64,000 nucleotides of DNA, taken from positions 434,001 through 498,000 of the forward strand of contig NZ_JABJXS010000002.1 in the NCBI RefSeq assembly GCF_013155275.1, written 5' to 3'. Positions 7,527-16,432 of the stretch are shown here, in pieces; position 1 is the first letter of the stretch, and each line of letters begins with the position of its first letter. This DNA is from Brenneria sp. hezel4-2-4 (GTDB lineage Bacteria > Pseudomonadota > Gammaproteobacteria > Enterobacterales > Enterobacteriaceae). A program made the position numbers and the translations under genes. Under the pieces are notes generated by a model. That model was given only the letters and a program-made list of their open reading frames with translations, was not told where the DNA came from and ran no database searches.

Positions 7527-10500
7527 ATGACGGCGGTTTTCTGCTGGGGGATGGCGGCGACGGTAGCGGCGCTGGTGCTGTACTGGCGCCACGTGCGCCG
7601 TCGTGACTGGGATTATATGAGCCAGATGGTCGGTATGATGCGGTTGCGCAGCGACGCCGCCTGCCTGCTGCGGCCGGATGGCCGGGTGGCGTGGGTCAAC
7701 GAGGCTTATGGCGAAATCACCGGCTTTGGCGGCGCGGCGTTGACGGATCGCGACTGGTTCGGCTTCCTGAGCGAACGGGTGGCGGACAGCGCGCCGGTGG
7801 CGGCGATCGACAGCGCCATGAGCGGACGGCGCGAGCTGCGTATCGACCTGATGTTCCGTCTGGCCCGCGGCGAAGAGCGCTGTATGATTGTGGAACTGCA
7901 CCCGCTGCGCAAGCTGGGGCGCGGCGCGCTGTCGGGTCGCTCATTCACCGGTTATCTGGTGGTGCAGGTGGACATCGACCAACAGCGTCGCGAGCGAAAA
8001 ATGACGCAGCTCGCGCTGCGTGACCGCCAGGCGGTGCTGGATATCCTCGATCGTTACGCCATCGTCACCGAAACCGATCTGCAAGGCCGAATCACCAAGG
8101 TCAACGACCGTTTTCTAACGGTTAGCGGCTACCGCGCCGAGGAGGTCATCGGCCAGCGCCACAGCATGTTCACTTCCGGCACGCATGACGCACCGTTCTG
8201 GCGCGAAATGTGGCGCACCGTTTCTCGCGGCGGCATCTGGCACGGCGAGATCTGCAACCGCGCCAAGGATGGTTCGCTCTACTGGCTGGACAGCGTGATT
8301 GCGCCGATGCTGGGGGAAAAGGGCCGCCCGGTGAAATACATGTCGATCCGTTCCGATATCACCAACCTGAAACTGAGCCTCGATATGCTGGAACGTACCG
8401 GCAAGATCGCCAGCGTGGGCGGTTGGTATTATCTCCCGGAAAACCGGAAGCTGCACCTCACCCGGGGAACGTGCAATCTGCTGGGGCTGTCCGAGCGGGT
8501 GATGAATCTGGACAGAGTGCAGGCGCTGATACAGCGCATGATGCCGCAGCAGTGGTCGGCCTATCGCGCGCAGGTGCGCCACACGATGGAGAGCGGCGAG
8601 CCTTTTTCATTTGAGGTGCGGCTTGTGCTGATGGGCGGGCGCGCCATTTGGGTCAACATCAGCGGCGAGGTGCAGTATCAGCAAGGCAAACTGTACCGGC
8701 TGGTGGGAGCGATGCAGGATGTCAGCGCTCAGGTGGAGGCGCGGCTGCGCGTCGAAACCAGCGAGCGGGTGCTGAGGTCGGCGCTGGATGCGCTGGATGA
8801 AGCTTTTGTGCTGTATGACGCCGATGAACGGCTGGTGCTGTGCAACGACCGCTACCGGGAGATATTTGGCGATAGAGGGCATCGGATACAGCCCGGTATC
8901 TCCGCCGAGGCGGTGCTGGAACTGGCGGTGGAGGCCGCTATCACGCCGGAACTGCACGACGACGCCGAGGGTTGGCGGCGCCAGCAGCGCGAACTGTGGT
9001 TTCAGCCCACCTTTCACCAGCAGATAAAATTGAGCGACGGGCGCTGCATCAAACGTGTCGGCGTCACCACCTCGGACGGTATGCGGGTGCTGTTCTGGAT
9101 CGATGTCACCGACCTGCATCAGGCGCTGGAAGAGGCCGATGCCGCCTCGCGCAGCAAGAGCCGCTTTTTGGCTAACATGAGTCACGAAATTCGTACGCCG
9201 ATGAACGCCATCATGGGCATGATGCAGCTGATAGAACACACCGGCGCCAGCGCTGAACAGCGCGAATTGTTGCGCAAGATGGAAGGCGCGGCACATTCGC
9301 TGCTGGACATTCTCAACGATATTCTCGACTTCTCCAAAGTGGAAGCCGGCATGATGCTGCTGGATACCGAGCCGTTCAAACTGGCGGATTTGCTGGCGGA
9401 TGTCTCCACCATTATGTCCGGCACGCTGGGCGGCAAACGGCTGGAACTGGTGTATGAGTTGGATCCCGCCGTTCCGCCGCTGTTGTTGGGGGACGCGCTG
9501 CGGCTCAAACAGATCCTGATCAATCTGGGCGGCAATGCGGTGAAGTTTACCGCCAGAGGCGAGGTGCGGTTGCAGTTAAGCTGCCTGCGGCACAGTGAAC
9601 AGGGCGTGTTGCTGGAGTTCGCGGTGCAGGATACCGGCATCGGCATCAGCGAGGATGCCATCAAACACATTTTCACCGGATTTAATCAGGCGGAAGCCTC
9701 TATTTCACGCCGCTACGGCGGCACCGGGCTGGGGCTGACCATCAGCCACCGGTTGGTGGAACTGATGGGCGGACAACTGCGGGTACGGAGCGAAATAGGG
9801 CGCGGCAGCCGCTTCTGGTTCCAGATTTGGTTGCAGCCGGTGAAAAAATTCCCGGCAGACATTGCTGATGTTGCGTTAGCGCGGCCCCGTCAGAGCGATG
9901 AACAGCGATGGGATGAGGCGGAAGATGGCGTGTTGCCGCCAGCGTTGGCGGGGAAACGGGCGCTGCTGCTGGAGCCGCATCCGCTATCCCGCTCGGCGAT
10001 CGGCAAGCTGCTTGAGCGCTGCGGCGGCTGGCAGGTCGCGGCCTGTGTCGATGCTGCATCCGCGCTGGCGGCGCTGGATGACGAAGCGCCGCCGCAACTG
10101 GCGCTGCTGAGCGTGGATGCGCCGGGCTATCAGCCGTTGCTGGCGCGGTTACGCGCCGAACCGGGCCTGCCGGGGCCGGTGATCCTGCTATTGTCATCCA
10201 GCCCCAGACCGCCGCACGACGGCATGCCGATGTTGTACAAGCCGATCAGCTTTTCCATGATCCAACATGCGATTCAGCGGCGCAGTCGATTAGCGCAGTC
10301 CGATTCGCCGACGCAGCCATGCCGGTTGGCCGGGATACGCCTGTTGCTGGTGGAGGATAACGAAATCAATCAGGATGTGGCGATCCGACTCTTGGCGCGC
10401 GAAGGGGCGCGGATTAGCGTGGTGAGCGACGGGTTGCAGAGTATTCAGGCGCTGGATGCGGCGCCGGACGCCTACGATCTGGTGTTGATGGATATGCAGA

Positions 10501-11363
10501 TGCCGGTGATGGATGGCTTGCAGGCCACGCAGGCTATCCGCAGCGAATCGAGTTTCGATCGGCTGCCAATCATCGCCATGACCGCCAACGCCATGCCGTC
10601 GGATCGGGACGCCTGTCTTGAGGCGGGCATGAATGGTCATATCGGCAAACCGTTCCATCTGGAAGAACTGGTCGACATTATTCTGCGCCATACCGGAAGA
10701 ACGGTTCGCGCCGACGTCGCGCCGGCGCCTGAAGCGGATGCGACGCCGTCGTCGCCAGGCGATGCGGCGCTGCTGGATGTCGCCGACGCCCTGCAACGGT
10801 TGGGTCAGGATCGGGCGTTCTATTCGCAACTGCTGCATGACTTTGCCCCGGCGTCCCGGCGTCTGGTCGCGCGCATCACCCGGAGTCTGGCGGAAGGCGA
10901 ATGGGCCGACGCGCGCGATGCCGCCCATCAACTCAAGAGCACTGCCGCCGCGACCGGCGCGCGCCGATTGACGGCGGCCTGCGCCGCCATCGAACAGGGC
11001 GTCGGGAACGGCGCTGAACGTCAGGCGCTGACGCGGCAGGCCGCCGGTCTGCCTGTGGCGCTGGATGAAGCGCTGGCGGCGCAACAGGCGTGGTTACTGC
11101 GGCATGACGGCGTTGTTGAAACGCGCGCGGACGATCTGATTACCGCGGATAACCGCGTGCTGGAATCGGATCTGGCGGAGCTGGCCGCGGCTTTGCAGAC
11201 CAACGACATGGCCGCGCTGGATCTGTTTGATGCGCTGCTGGCGCGTCATGGCGCCGATTTAGGCCCGCAGACGCAGGCATTATGCGACGCGATGGACGCC
11301 TTCGATACGGATACCGCGATTGCCATCGTTCAGGCATGGTTGGAAGAGAGGCATGGGGCGTGA
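7527..11363 (+). CDS. Multi-PAS hybrid sensor histidine kinase (PAS-PAS-PAS-PAS-HisKA-HATPase-REC-REC-HPt)
   Basis: A 1278-residue kinase with one N-terminal membrane helix (about residues 3-20) and no periplasmic domain. Four PAS-like units precede the kinase core; the second (around ETDLQGRITKVNDRF and GQRHSMFTSGTH) resembles the Aer PAS domain encoded next door. The HisKA box has H553 in ANMSHEIRTPMN. The ATPase domain has GGNAVKFT, DTGIGIS and GGTGLGLTIS. The first receiver (about residues 810-920) is degenerate: the acidic pocket reads LLEPHP and the phospho-acceptor position is not obvious. The second is complete with D989 in LMDMQMP. An HPt domain follows with H1134 in AAHQLKSTAAATGA, then about 80 residues of unassigned sequence. 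It should form a full phosphorelay, perhaps ending on the 125-residue receiver encoded upstream. Confidence 0.93.
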   Translation: MTAVFCWGMAATVAALVLYWRHVRRRDWDYMSQMVGMMRLRSDAACLLRPDGRVAWVNEAYGEITGFGGAALTDRDWFGFLSERVADSAPVAAIDSAMSGRRELRIDLMFRLARGEERCMIVELHPLRKLGRGALSGRSFTGYLVVQVDIDQQRRERKMTQLALRDRQAVLDILDRYAIVTETDLQGRITKVNDRFLTVSGYRAEEVIGQRHSMFTSGTHDAPFWREMWRTVSRGGIWHGEICNRAKDGSLYWLDSVIAPMLGEKGRPVKYMSIRSDITNLKLSLDMLERTGKIASVGGWYYLPENRKLHLTRGTCNLLGLSERVMNLDRVQALIQRMMPQQWSAYRAQVRHTMESGEPFSFEVRLVLMGGRAIWVNISGEVQYQQGKLYRLVGAMQDVSAQVEARLRVETSERVLRSALDALDEAFVLYDADERLVLCNDRYREIFGDRGHRIQPGISAEAVLELAVEAAITPELHDDAEGWRRQQRELWFQPTFHQQIKLSDGRCIKRVGVTTSDGMRVLFWIDVTDLHQALEEADAASRSKSRFLANMSHEIRTPMNAIMGMMQLIEHTGASAEQRELLRKMEGAAHSLLDILNDILDFSKVEAGMMLLDTEPFKLADLLADVSTIMSGTLGGKRLELVYELDPAVPPLLLGDALRLKQILINLGGNAVKFTARGEVRLQLSCLRHSEQGVLLEFAVQDTGIGISEDAIKHIFTGFNQAEASISRRYGGTGLGLTISHRLVELMGGQLRVRSEIGRGSRFWFQIWLQPVKKFPADIADVALARPRQSDEQRWDEAEDGVLPPALAGKRALLLEPHPLSRSAIGKLLERCGGWQVAACVDAASALAALDDEAPPQLALLSVDAPGYQPLLARLRAEPGLPGPVILLLSSSPRPPHDGMPMLYKPISFSMIQHAIQRRSRLAQSDSPTQPCRLAGIRLLLVEDNEINQDVAIRLLAREGARISVVSDGLQSIQALDAAPDAYDLVLMDMQMPVMDGLQATQAIRSESSFDRLPIIAMTANAMPSDRDACLEAGMNGHIGKPFHLEELVDIILRHTGRTVRADVAPAPEADATPSSPGDAALLDVADALQRLGQDRAFYSQLLHDFAPASRRLVARITRSLAEGEWADARDAAHQLKSTAAATGARRLTAACAAIEQGVGNGAERQALTRQAAGLPVALDEALAAQQAWLLRHDGVVETRADDLITADNRVLESDLAELAAALQTNDMAALDLFDALLARHGADLGPQTQALCDAMDAFDTDTAIAIVQAWLEERHGA

Positions 11364-11402
11364 CGCCGTATCCCTCTCGCGGCGTAAACGGCTATCGCGC
11401 GC

Positions 11403-12731
11403 TTACTGTTCTTCGCTCAATACCCGCTGAAGAATGGCAAACAGCTCATCAATCTGCCCGCGTGTTGAAAGCAGGATCGGGGCGATAATCAATGAATCTC
11501 CGGTCGATTTGAGGTGTAGCCCTTGCTCAAACAGCTTCTTTTGTAGCCGATAACCGCGTAGGCCGGGTTTCTCCGCCGGGCGCACATCAATGCCGCCCAG
11601 CAGCCCGAACCCGCGGATATCGGTAATAACCGGTATGCCCTGTAATTCAAACAGCCTATCCAGAAAGTAGGGGCTAAGCGCGTCACTTTTCGCGAAAGCG
11701 TCATCGGTCTGATATAGCCGTAGGGTAGACAGCGCCGCGGCGCAGGCGGCTGGGTGGGCGCTCCAGGTGTAGCCATGAAAGAATTCAATGCTCAGCTCAT
11801 CGGCGGCGTTAATAATTTCATCATAAATGCGGCGGTCTACGGCGACGGCGGCCATCGGTTGTGTGCCGTTGGTCAGCGCTTTGGCAAGGGTGATAATGTC
11901 CGGGCGAATATTAAACGTCTGGCTGGCAAACGCCTTGCCTGTGCGGCCGAATCCGCAGATCACTTCATCCAGAATCAATAAAATATCATAGCGATCGCAC
12001 AGTTGCCGAATACGCTCCAGATAGCCTTTGGGCGGCACCAGCACGCCGGTGGAGCCGGCGATAGGTTCGATGACACAGGCTGCTACATTTTCTGCCCCGT
12101 GTAACTCAATCAGGCGTTGAAGGTCGTCGGCCAGATAGGCGCCGTGTTCCGGTTGACCCCGGCTATAGCGATTCTCTTCCAGCCAGGTGTGGCGCAGGTG
12201 AACAACCTGCGGCCAGCTACCGGCGAACTGTCGACGATTGTTGGTCAGCCCGCTTAAGGCAACGCCGCCAAAGTTGACGCCATGATAGGCGCGCTCGCGG
12301 GAGATAAACAGCGTGCGTGAACCTTGTTTACGCGCGCGCTGGTAGGCAAGCGCCACTTTCAGCGCGCTATCGATCGCTTCTGAACCCGAGTTCGCAAAAA
12401 AAATGCGATCAAGCCGGGGCGGTAATATTTTCGCCAGTTCATGGGCGGTTTTAAACGCCAGAGGGTGACTGCGATAAAAGCTGGACGTGTAGTCCAGCGT
12501 CAGCAACTGCTGATAAACCGCCTCGGCAATTTCAGGGCGACCGTGCCCCAACGCGGAGGTAAACAGACCGGAGGCGCCGTCCAGTACGCGGTTGCCAGCG
12601 GCATCCTGATAGTAAACGCCTTTCGCTCCGGTGAATAATTTCGGATCCTGGTGAAAGTCACCATTGGGGGTAAAGGGGATCCAGAAATTATCGTTAATCA
12701 GCTTACTCGCATCTTCTTGCTGTTTGGACAT
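11403..12731 (-). CDS. Class III omega-amino acid:pyruvate-type aminotransferase
   Basis: A 442-residue PLP enzyme of fold type I, class III. Visible motifs are FFANSGSEAIDSALK (phosphate-binding loop), the conserved ILDEVICGFGRTG with the PLP-binding Asp, and the Schiff-base Lys K284 in LAKALTNG. The N-terminal WIPFTPNGDF is typical of beta-alanine/omega-amino acid:pyruvate aminotransferases. It is the last gene of the peptide/amine ABC importer operon, 127 bp after the second permease. This suggests that the imported compound, or a product of it, carries a terminal amine that is transaminated. The exact substrate is not known. Confidence 0.88.
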   Translation of the reverse strand: MSKQQEDASKLINDNFWIPFTPNGDFHQDPKLFTGAKGVYYQDAAGNRVLDGASGLFTSALGHGRPEIAEAVYQQLLTLDYTSSFYRSHPLAFKTAHELAKILPPRLDRIFFANSGSEAIDSALKVALAYQRARKQGSRTLFISRERAYHGVNFGGVALSGLTNNRRQFAGSWPQVVHLRHTWLEENRYSRGQPEHGAYLADDLQRLIELHGAENVAACVIEPIAGSTGVLVPPKGYLERIRQLCDRYDILLILDEVICGFGRTGKAFASQTFNIRPDIITLAKALTNGTQPMAAVAVDRRIYDEIINAADELSIEFFHGYTWSAHPAACAAALSTLRLYQTDDAFAKSDALSPYFLDRLFELQGIPVITDIRGFGLLGGIDVRPAEKPGLRGYRLQKKLFEQGLHLKSTGDSLIIAPILLSTRGQIDELFAILQRVLSEEQ

Positions 12732-12858
12732 GGCGCGTACCTAGCTCTATTCGGGGGTTAAACACCTTGGTCGGATTACCGGCTAAATCATCTGACAACC
12801 AGCCTGGCTTATCATACCGTTTTTCAAAGAAGTCATGCGGCGAACGATGCAGGCATGG

Positions 12859-13698
12859 CTACATAATAGACAACGTCGAGCCGCTGCGCCGCAAGCGCGG
12901 GTTGAGCGCGGTATGCAATGCGTCGCTCAGCAGGTTAAGCGCCATGACCGTCAGCATAATGGCCACGCCGGGGAGGGCGGTCATATACCATCCGGTGCGC
13001 AGCGCATCCCGCCCGGTGCCAATCATCGACCCCCAGCTCACCACGTTGGGATCGCCCAGCCCGAGGAAAGATAAACCGGCTTCGGACAGGATAGCGTTGG
13101 CAATCAGCAGCGCGGTGGAAACCACCACCGGCGTCCAGGCATTGGGGAGGATTTCACGAAAGATAAGATGCATATCGCCGGCGCCCAGAGAAATACTGGC
13201 GCGGACGAATTCCCGTTCGCGCAACGCCAGAAATTCAGTTCGCACGAGTCTGGCGATGCTGGTCCAGGAGGTGATGCCGAGGGCGAAAATGATGGTGGCG
13301 ATGGACGGCTGCAATACCGCCACCAGAATGATAGCCAGCAGAAATGCCGGAATGGTTTGAAACAGCATGGTGATCCCGGTCAGCACGCTGTCTACCCGTC
13401 CGCGGTAAAAACCGGACGCCACACCGACGGCGATGCCGATCAGTAGGGCCATCACCGTTGAGGCGATGCCCACCAGCAGCGATACGCGGGCGCCGTGAAA
13501 CAGTCCGGCCAGAATATCCCGTCCCATCAGGTCGGTGCCGAGCGGGAACTGAACGTCCTGCCCCGGCCACAGATAGGGAACGCCCACCATATTCATAGGG
13601 TCCTCGGGGAAAAGCCTGCTCGCCGCACCGGCAGCCGTCAGTACAGCCAGCAGGATGGTAAGGCCGATCGTGGCCGAGGGTTGTAGTAACCAACGCAT
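12859..13698 (-). CDS. Oligopeptide-type ABC transporter permease, DppC family
   Basis: A 279-residue inner-membrane permease with about six helices. It carries the cytoplasmic EAA-type loop (RASISLGAGDMHLIFREILPN region) that contacts the ATPase, and the DppC/OppC-type N-terminal stretch ending PLGTDLMGRDILAG. The ATG at 13698 has an AGGAAAGAG ribosome site. It follows the DppB-like permease after 27 bp, in the usual B-then-C order. Confidence 0.92.
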   Translation of the reverse strand: MRWLLQPSATIGLTILLAVLTAAGAASRLFPEDPMNMVGVPYLWPGQDVQFPLGTDLMGRDILAGLFHGARVSLLVGIASTVMALLIGIAVGVASGFYRGRVDSVLTGITMLFQTIPAFLLAIILVAVLQPSIATIIFALGITSWTSIARLVRTEFLALREREFVRASISLGAGDMHLIFREILPNAWTPVVVSTALLIANAILSEAGLSFLGLGDPNVVSWGSMIGTGRDALRTGWYMTALPGVAIMLTVMALNLLSDALHTALNPRLRRSGSTLSIM

Positions 13699-13725
13699 TC
13701 TCTTTCCTGTTTATCTTGCCGGCGT

Positions 13726-14706
13726 TCAACGCCCGCGATTAACGATTCGTACCCGCGGATCGAGCCAGGCATGCACCATGTCCACCGCCAGATTCGATAA
13801 CACCACCAGCACGCTGCTGAACAGCAATACGCCCAGCAATACCGGGATATCCCGGCTACGGATGGCGTCAAACGACAGTTGCCCCAGTCCCGGCCAGGCG
13901 AAAACGGTTTCCACCACGATCGAGCCTCCCAGCAGGGCGCTGCTCTGTAATCCCAACATGGTGATCACCGGTAGCAACGCATGACGCAGCGCGTGGCGGA
14001 AAAGCACCCGCTGTTCACGCGCGCCTTTGGCCCACGCGGTACGGATAAAGTCCTCGGACAGCGTTTCAATCATCGATGCGCGGGACAGCCGGGCATAGAC
14101 CGCCATGTAATAAATCGCCAACGTCAGCACCGGCAGCACCAGGTGCGCCGCTATATCCCACAGTTGACGCAAACCGGTGTATCCGGCATTGATATCTTGC
14201 CAGCCGCTGGCGGGCAACCATGACAGCTTAACGGCAAACAGTACGATCAGCATGAGCGCGACCCAGAACATCGGGGCCGAATAGCCGATGGTGGCAAGCG
14301 CGGAAATGACCGTGTCAGCCGCGCCGTGCGGCCGCCGTGCCGAGGCGATGCCCAGCAGAACGCCGACAGTCACCGACAGGATCAGCGCGGCGCCCACCAG
14401 CAGCAGGGTCGCGGGCATTCGGTCCAGAATCAGATCCAGCACCGGTTCGCCGAAACGGAACGAGAACCCCAGATTGCCCCGCGCCAGTTCTCCCAGATAG
14501 GCCATGAGCTGTGCGAACAGGTTGCGATCCAGCCCGTACAGTTCGCGCAGATGCTGGATGAGTTCAGGCGCGGCGCTACCGCTTTCGCTGGCGATGACAT
14601 CCACCAGATCGCCCGGAAGCGCCTTCAGCAAGAAGAAGTTAAGCACCGCCACGGCGATGACGACGCCAACTAACTGAAGCAACCTGAAAAGAAGCCGTTT
14701 GCTCAT
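13726..14706 (-). CDS. Oligopeptide-type ABC transporter permease, DppB family
   Basis: A 326-residue permease. The N-terminal LLQLVGVVIAVAVLNFFLLKALPGD and the long first periplasmic loop are typical of DppB/OppB proteins. The EAA loop is around DFIRTAWAKGAREQRVLFRH. It begins 25 bp after the binding-protein gene ends. With its partner permease it should form the heterodimeric channel of the importer. Confidence 0.92.
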   Translation of the reverse strand: MSKRLLFRLLQLVGVVIAVAVLNFFLLKALPGDLVDVIASESGSAAPELIQHLRELYGLDRNLFAQLMAYLGELARGNLGFSFRFGEPVLDLILDRMPATLLLVGAALILSVTVGVLLGIASARRPHGAADTVISALATIGYSAPMFWVALMLIVLFAVKLSWLPASGWQDINAGYTGLRQLWDIAAHLVLPVLTLAIYYMAVYARLSRASMIETLSEDFIRTAWAKGAREQRVLFRHALRHALLPVITMLGLQSSALLGGSIVVETVFAWPGLGQLSFDAIRSRDIPVLLGVLLFSSVLVVLSNLAVDMVHAWLDPRVRIVNRGR

Positions 14707-14731
14707 CGTGTCATTTTCCTGCTATCGCGCC

Positions 14732-16432
14732 TCATTTTTTGTCCAGCCAGACATGAGCAAAATTATTCTGGCTATGGTTGAACGTGTCCGTCACGTTACG
14801 CAGATTCCTGGCCCAGACGCCAAACCACTGGAATTCAAAAATATTAATCTGCGACAGATCGCGCTGCACAATTTGCTGCAATGCATGATAGAGCGCCACA
14901 CGCTTTTGCGGATCCACCTCGATTTGCGCCGCTTCGATAATTTGGTCGGCCTCGGGGCTGGCATAGCCGGAGGCATTGGTCCAGGGGGTGCCTTTGCTCT
15001 CCGCTTTCGACCAGTACAACTGTTCGACGCCCAACTGCGGATCGGTCCAGTTTACCCCCCAGGAGCTGGCTAACTGGTAGTCATAATCCTTAAAGACATT
15101 TTTACTCCAGGTAGCCAGATCCAGCGCGCGCAGCGTCACGTCGATGCCAATGGCGCGCAGCGCCTGACGCACGAATTCGCCGGTTCGGCGGTAGTCGTCG
15201 CCAAAAGGAATAAAGTCATGATTCAGTTTAAAGCGCCAGCCATCCGCTTTTTTCGGGTAGCCCGCTTCATCCAGCAGCGCCTGCGCCTTTTTAGGGTCGA
15301 AAGGATATTGCTGGGTATCGGCGGTGTAAAAGGTGCTTAGCTGGGAGGATACCGGGCCGGTAGCCGGTTTGGCATAGCCGCCCCATACCGTTTTAACCAG
15401 CAGATCTTTATTGACGGCATGGGCGATGGCCTGGCGAACCTTCAGGTTGCCCAGAATCGGATCGCGCAGATTGGGGAGCAGCCAGAATGAGGTGGCGAAA
15501 CCATTGTACCCCGCGGTATCCAGCGTCAGGTTAGGCAGTTTCGCCAACCGATCCGCATCGGCGAAGGTCACGGGGTTACGCTCGCCGTATTGGATCGCGC
15601 CGGTTTCAAACGCGGTGGCGCGGCCGGAAACATCGGGAATGATTTTGAATAACAGTTTGTCGAGGAAAGGTCTGTCGGGCTGCCAATATTTATCAAATCG
15701 CTCCAGTGAGATATGGCTGCCGCGCTGCCATGCCTTAAACACGAAAGGCCCGGTGCCGACCGGTTTGTTGTTATACGGATTATTGGGAATATCGGTGCAT
15801 TCATACAGATGTTTGGGCAGAATCGGCGTCGCGACCACATCAAGGGCGTTAAGCACCACCGGCGTGGGCTTGGAGAGCGTCAGCACCACGGTATGGTCGT
15901 CAGGCGTTTCCGTGGCGGTCAGATACTGGAACACCCGGCGGGCGAAGGGGGAATATTGCCGCCAGATATGTTCCGCCGAGAACTTCACGTCTGCCGAGGT
16001 GAACGGCTGGCCGTCGTGCCAGAAGACGTTTTGGCGTAAATGGATCGTCACCTTCAAGCCGTCATCTGAAAGCGCGACCTTTTCCGCCAACTGCGGGCGG
16101 GGGGAAAGGTCCGGCGCGTAATCAAACAACCCATCGAAAATCTTGCTGACCACCGTACGCCCGGGCGTCGAGGTATTGATAAAGAAAGCCAGCGTGGGCG
16201 GTTCCGGATGCACCACCGCCTCCAGCGTACCGCCGCGCACCGCGCCGGCCACGGTATTCGGCAGGCTGCCGACCTCGGCCATACTGTCTCGCGGCCATAG
16301 CCCGCCAAACACGCCAGAAGCCAGGATCGCGCCGGAGATACCAAGAAATTTTCGACGGTTGATTTCGTATTCGATAAGCGCCTCCGGGGTGTTGTCGGAA
16401 GGACGCCGAGGATCGGTTGGGTGATTAGGCAT
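14732..16432 (-). CDS. Family 5 extracellular solute-binding protein with Tat-type signal
   Basis: A 566-residue periplasmic binding protein of the SBP family 5 (peptide/nickel/opine type). The N-terminus has a twin-arginine signal, NRRKFLGISGAILASGVF, about 24 residues in and followed by an Ala-rich cleavage region, so it is probably exported folded. Family features such as LRQNVFWHDGQPFTSADVKFS and GTGPFVFK are present. The ATG at 16432 is chosen because GGAG lies 10 bases upstream; it overlaps the ATPase gene by 8 bp. Sec signals are more common in this family. The ligand is not predictable beyond a peptide- or amine-like solute. Confidence 0.9.
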   Translation of the reverse strand: MPNHPTDPRRPSDNTPEALIEYEINRRKFLGISGAILASGVFGGLWPRDSMAEVGSLPNTVAGAVRGGTLEAVVHPEPPTLAFFINTSTPGRTVVSKIFDGLFDYAPDLSPRPQLAEKVALSDDGLKVTIHLRQNVFWHDGQPFTSADVKFSAEHIWRQYSPFARRVFQYLTATETPDDHTVVLTLSKPTPVVLNALDVVATPILPKHLYECTDIPNNPYNNKPVGTGPFVFKAWQRGSHISLERFDKYWQPDRPFLDKLLFKIIPDVSGRATAFETGAIQYGERNPVTFADADRLAKLPNLTLDTAGYNGFATSFWLLPNLRDPILGNLKVRQAIAHAVNKDLLVKTVWGGYAKPATGPVSSQLSTFYTADTQQYPFDPKKAQALLDEAGYPKKADGWRFKLNHDFIPFGDDYRRTGEFVRQALRAIGIDVTLRALDLATWSKNVFKDYDYQLASSWGVNWTDPQLGVEQLYWSKAESKGTPWTNASGYASPEADQIIEAAQIEVDPQKRVALYHALQQIVQRDLSQINIFEFQWFGVWARNLRNVTDTFNHSQNNFAHVWLDKK

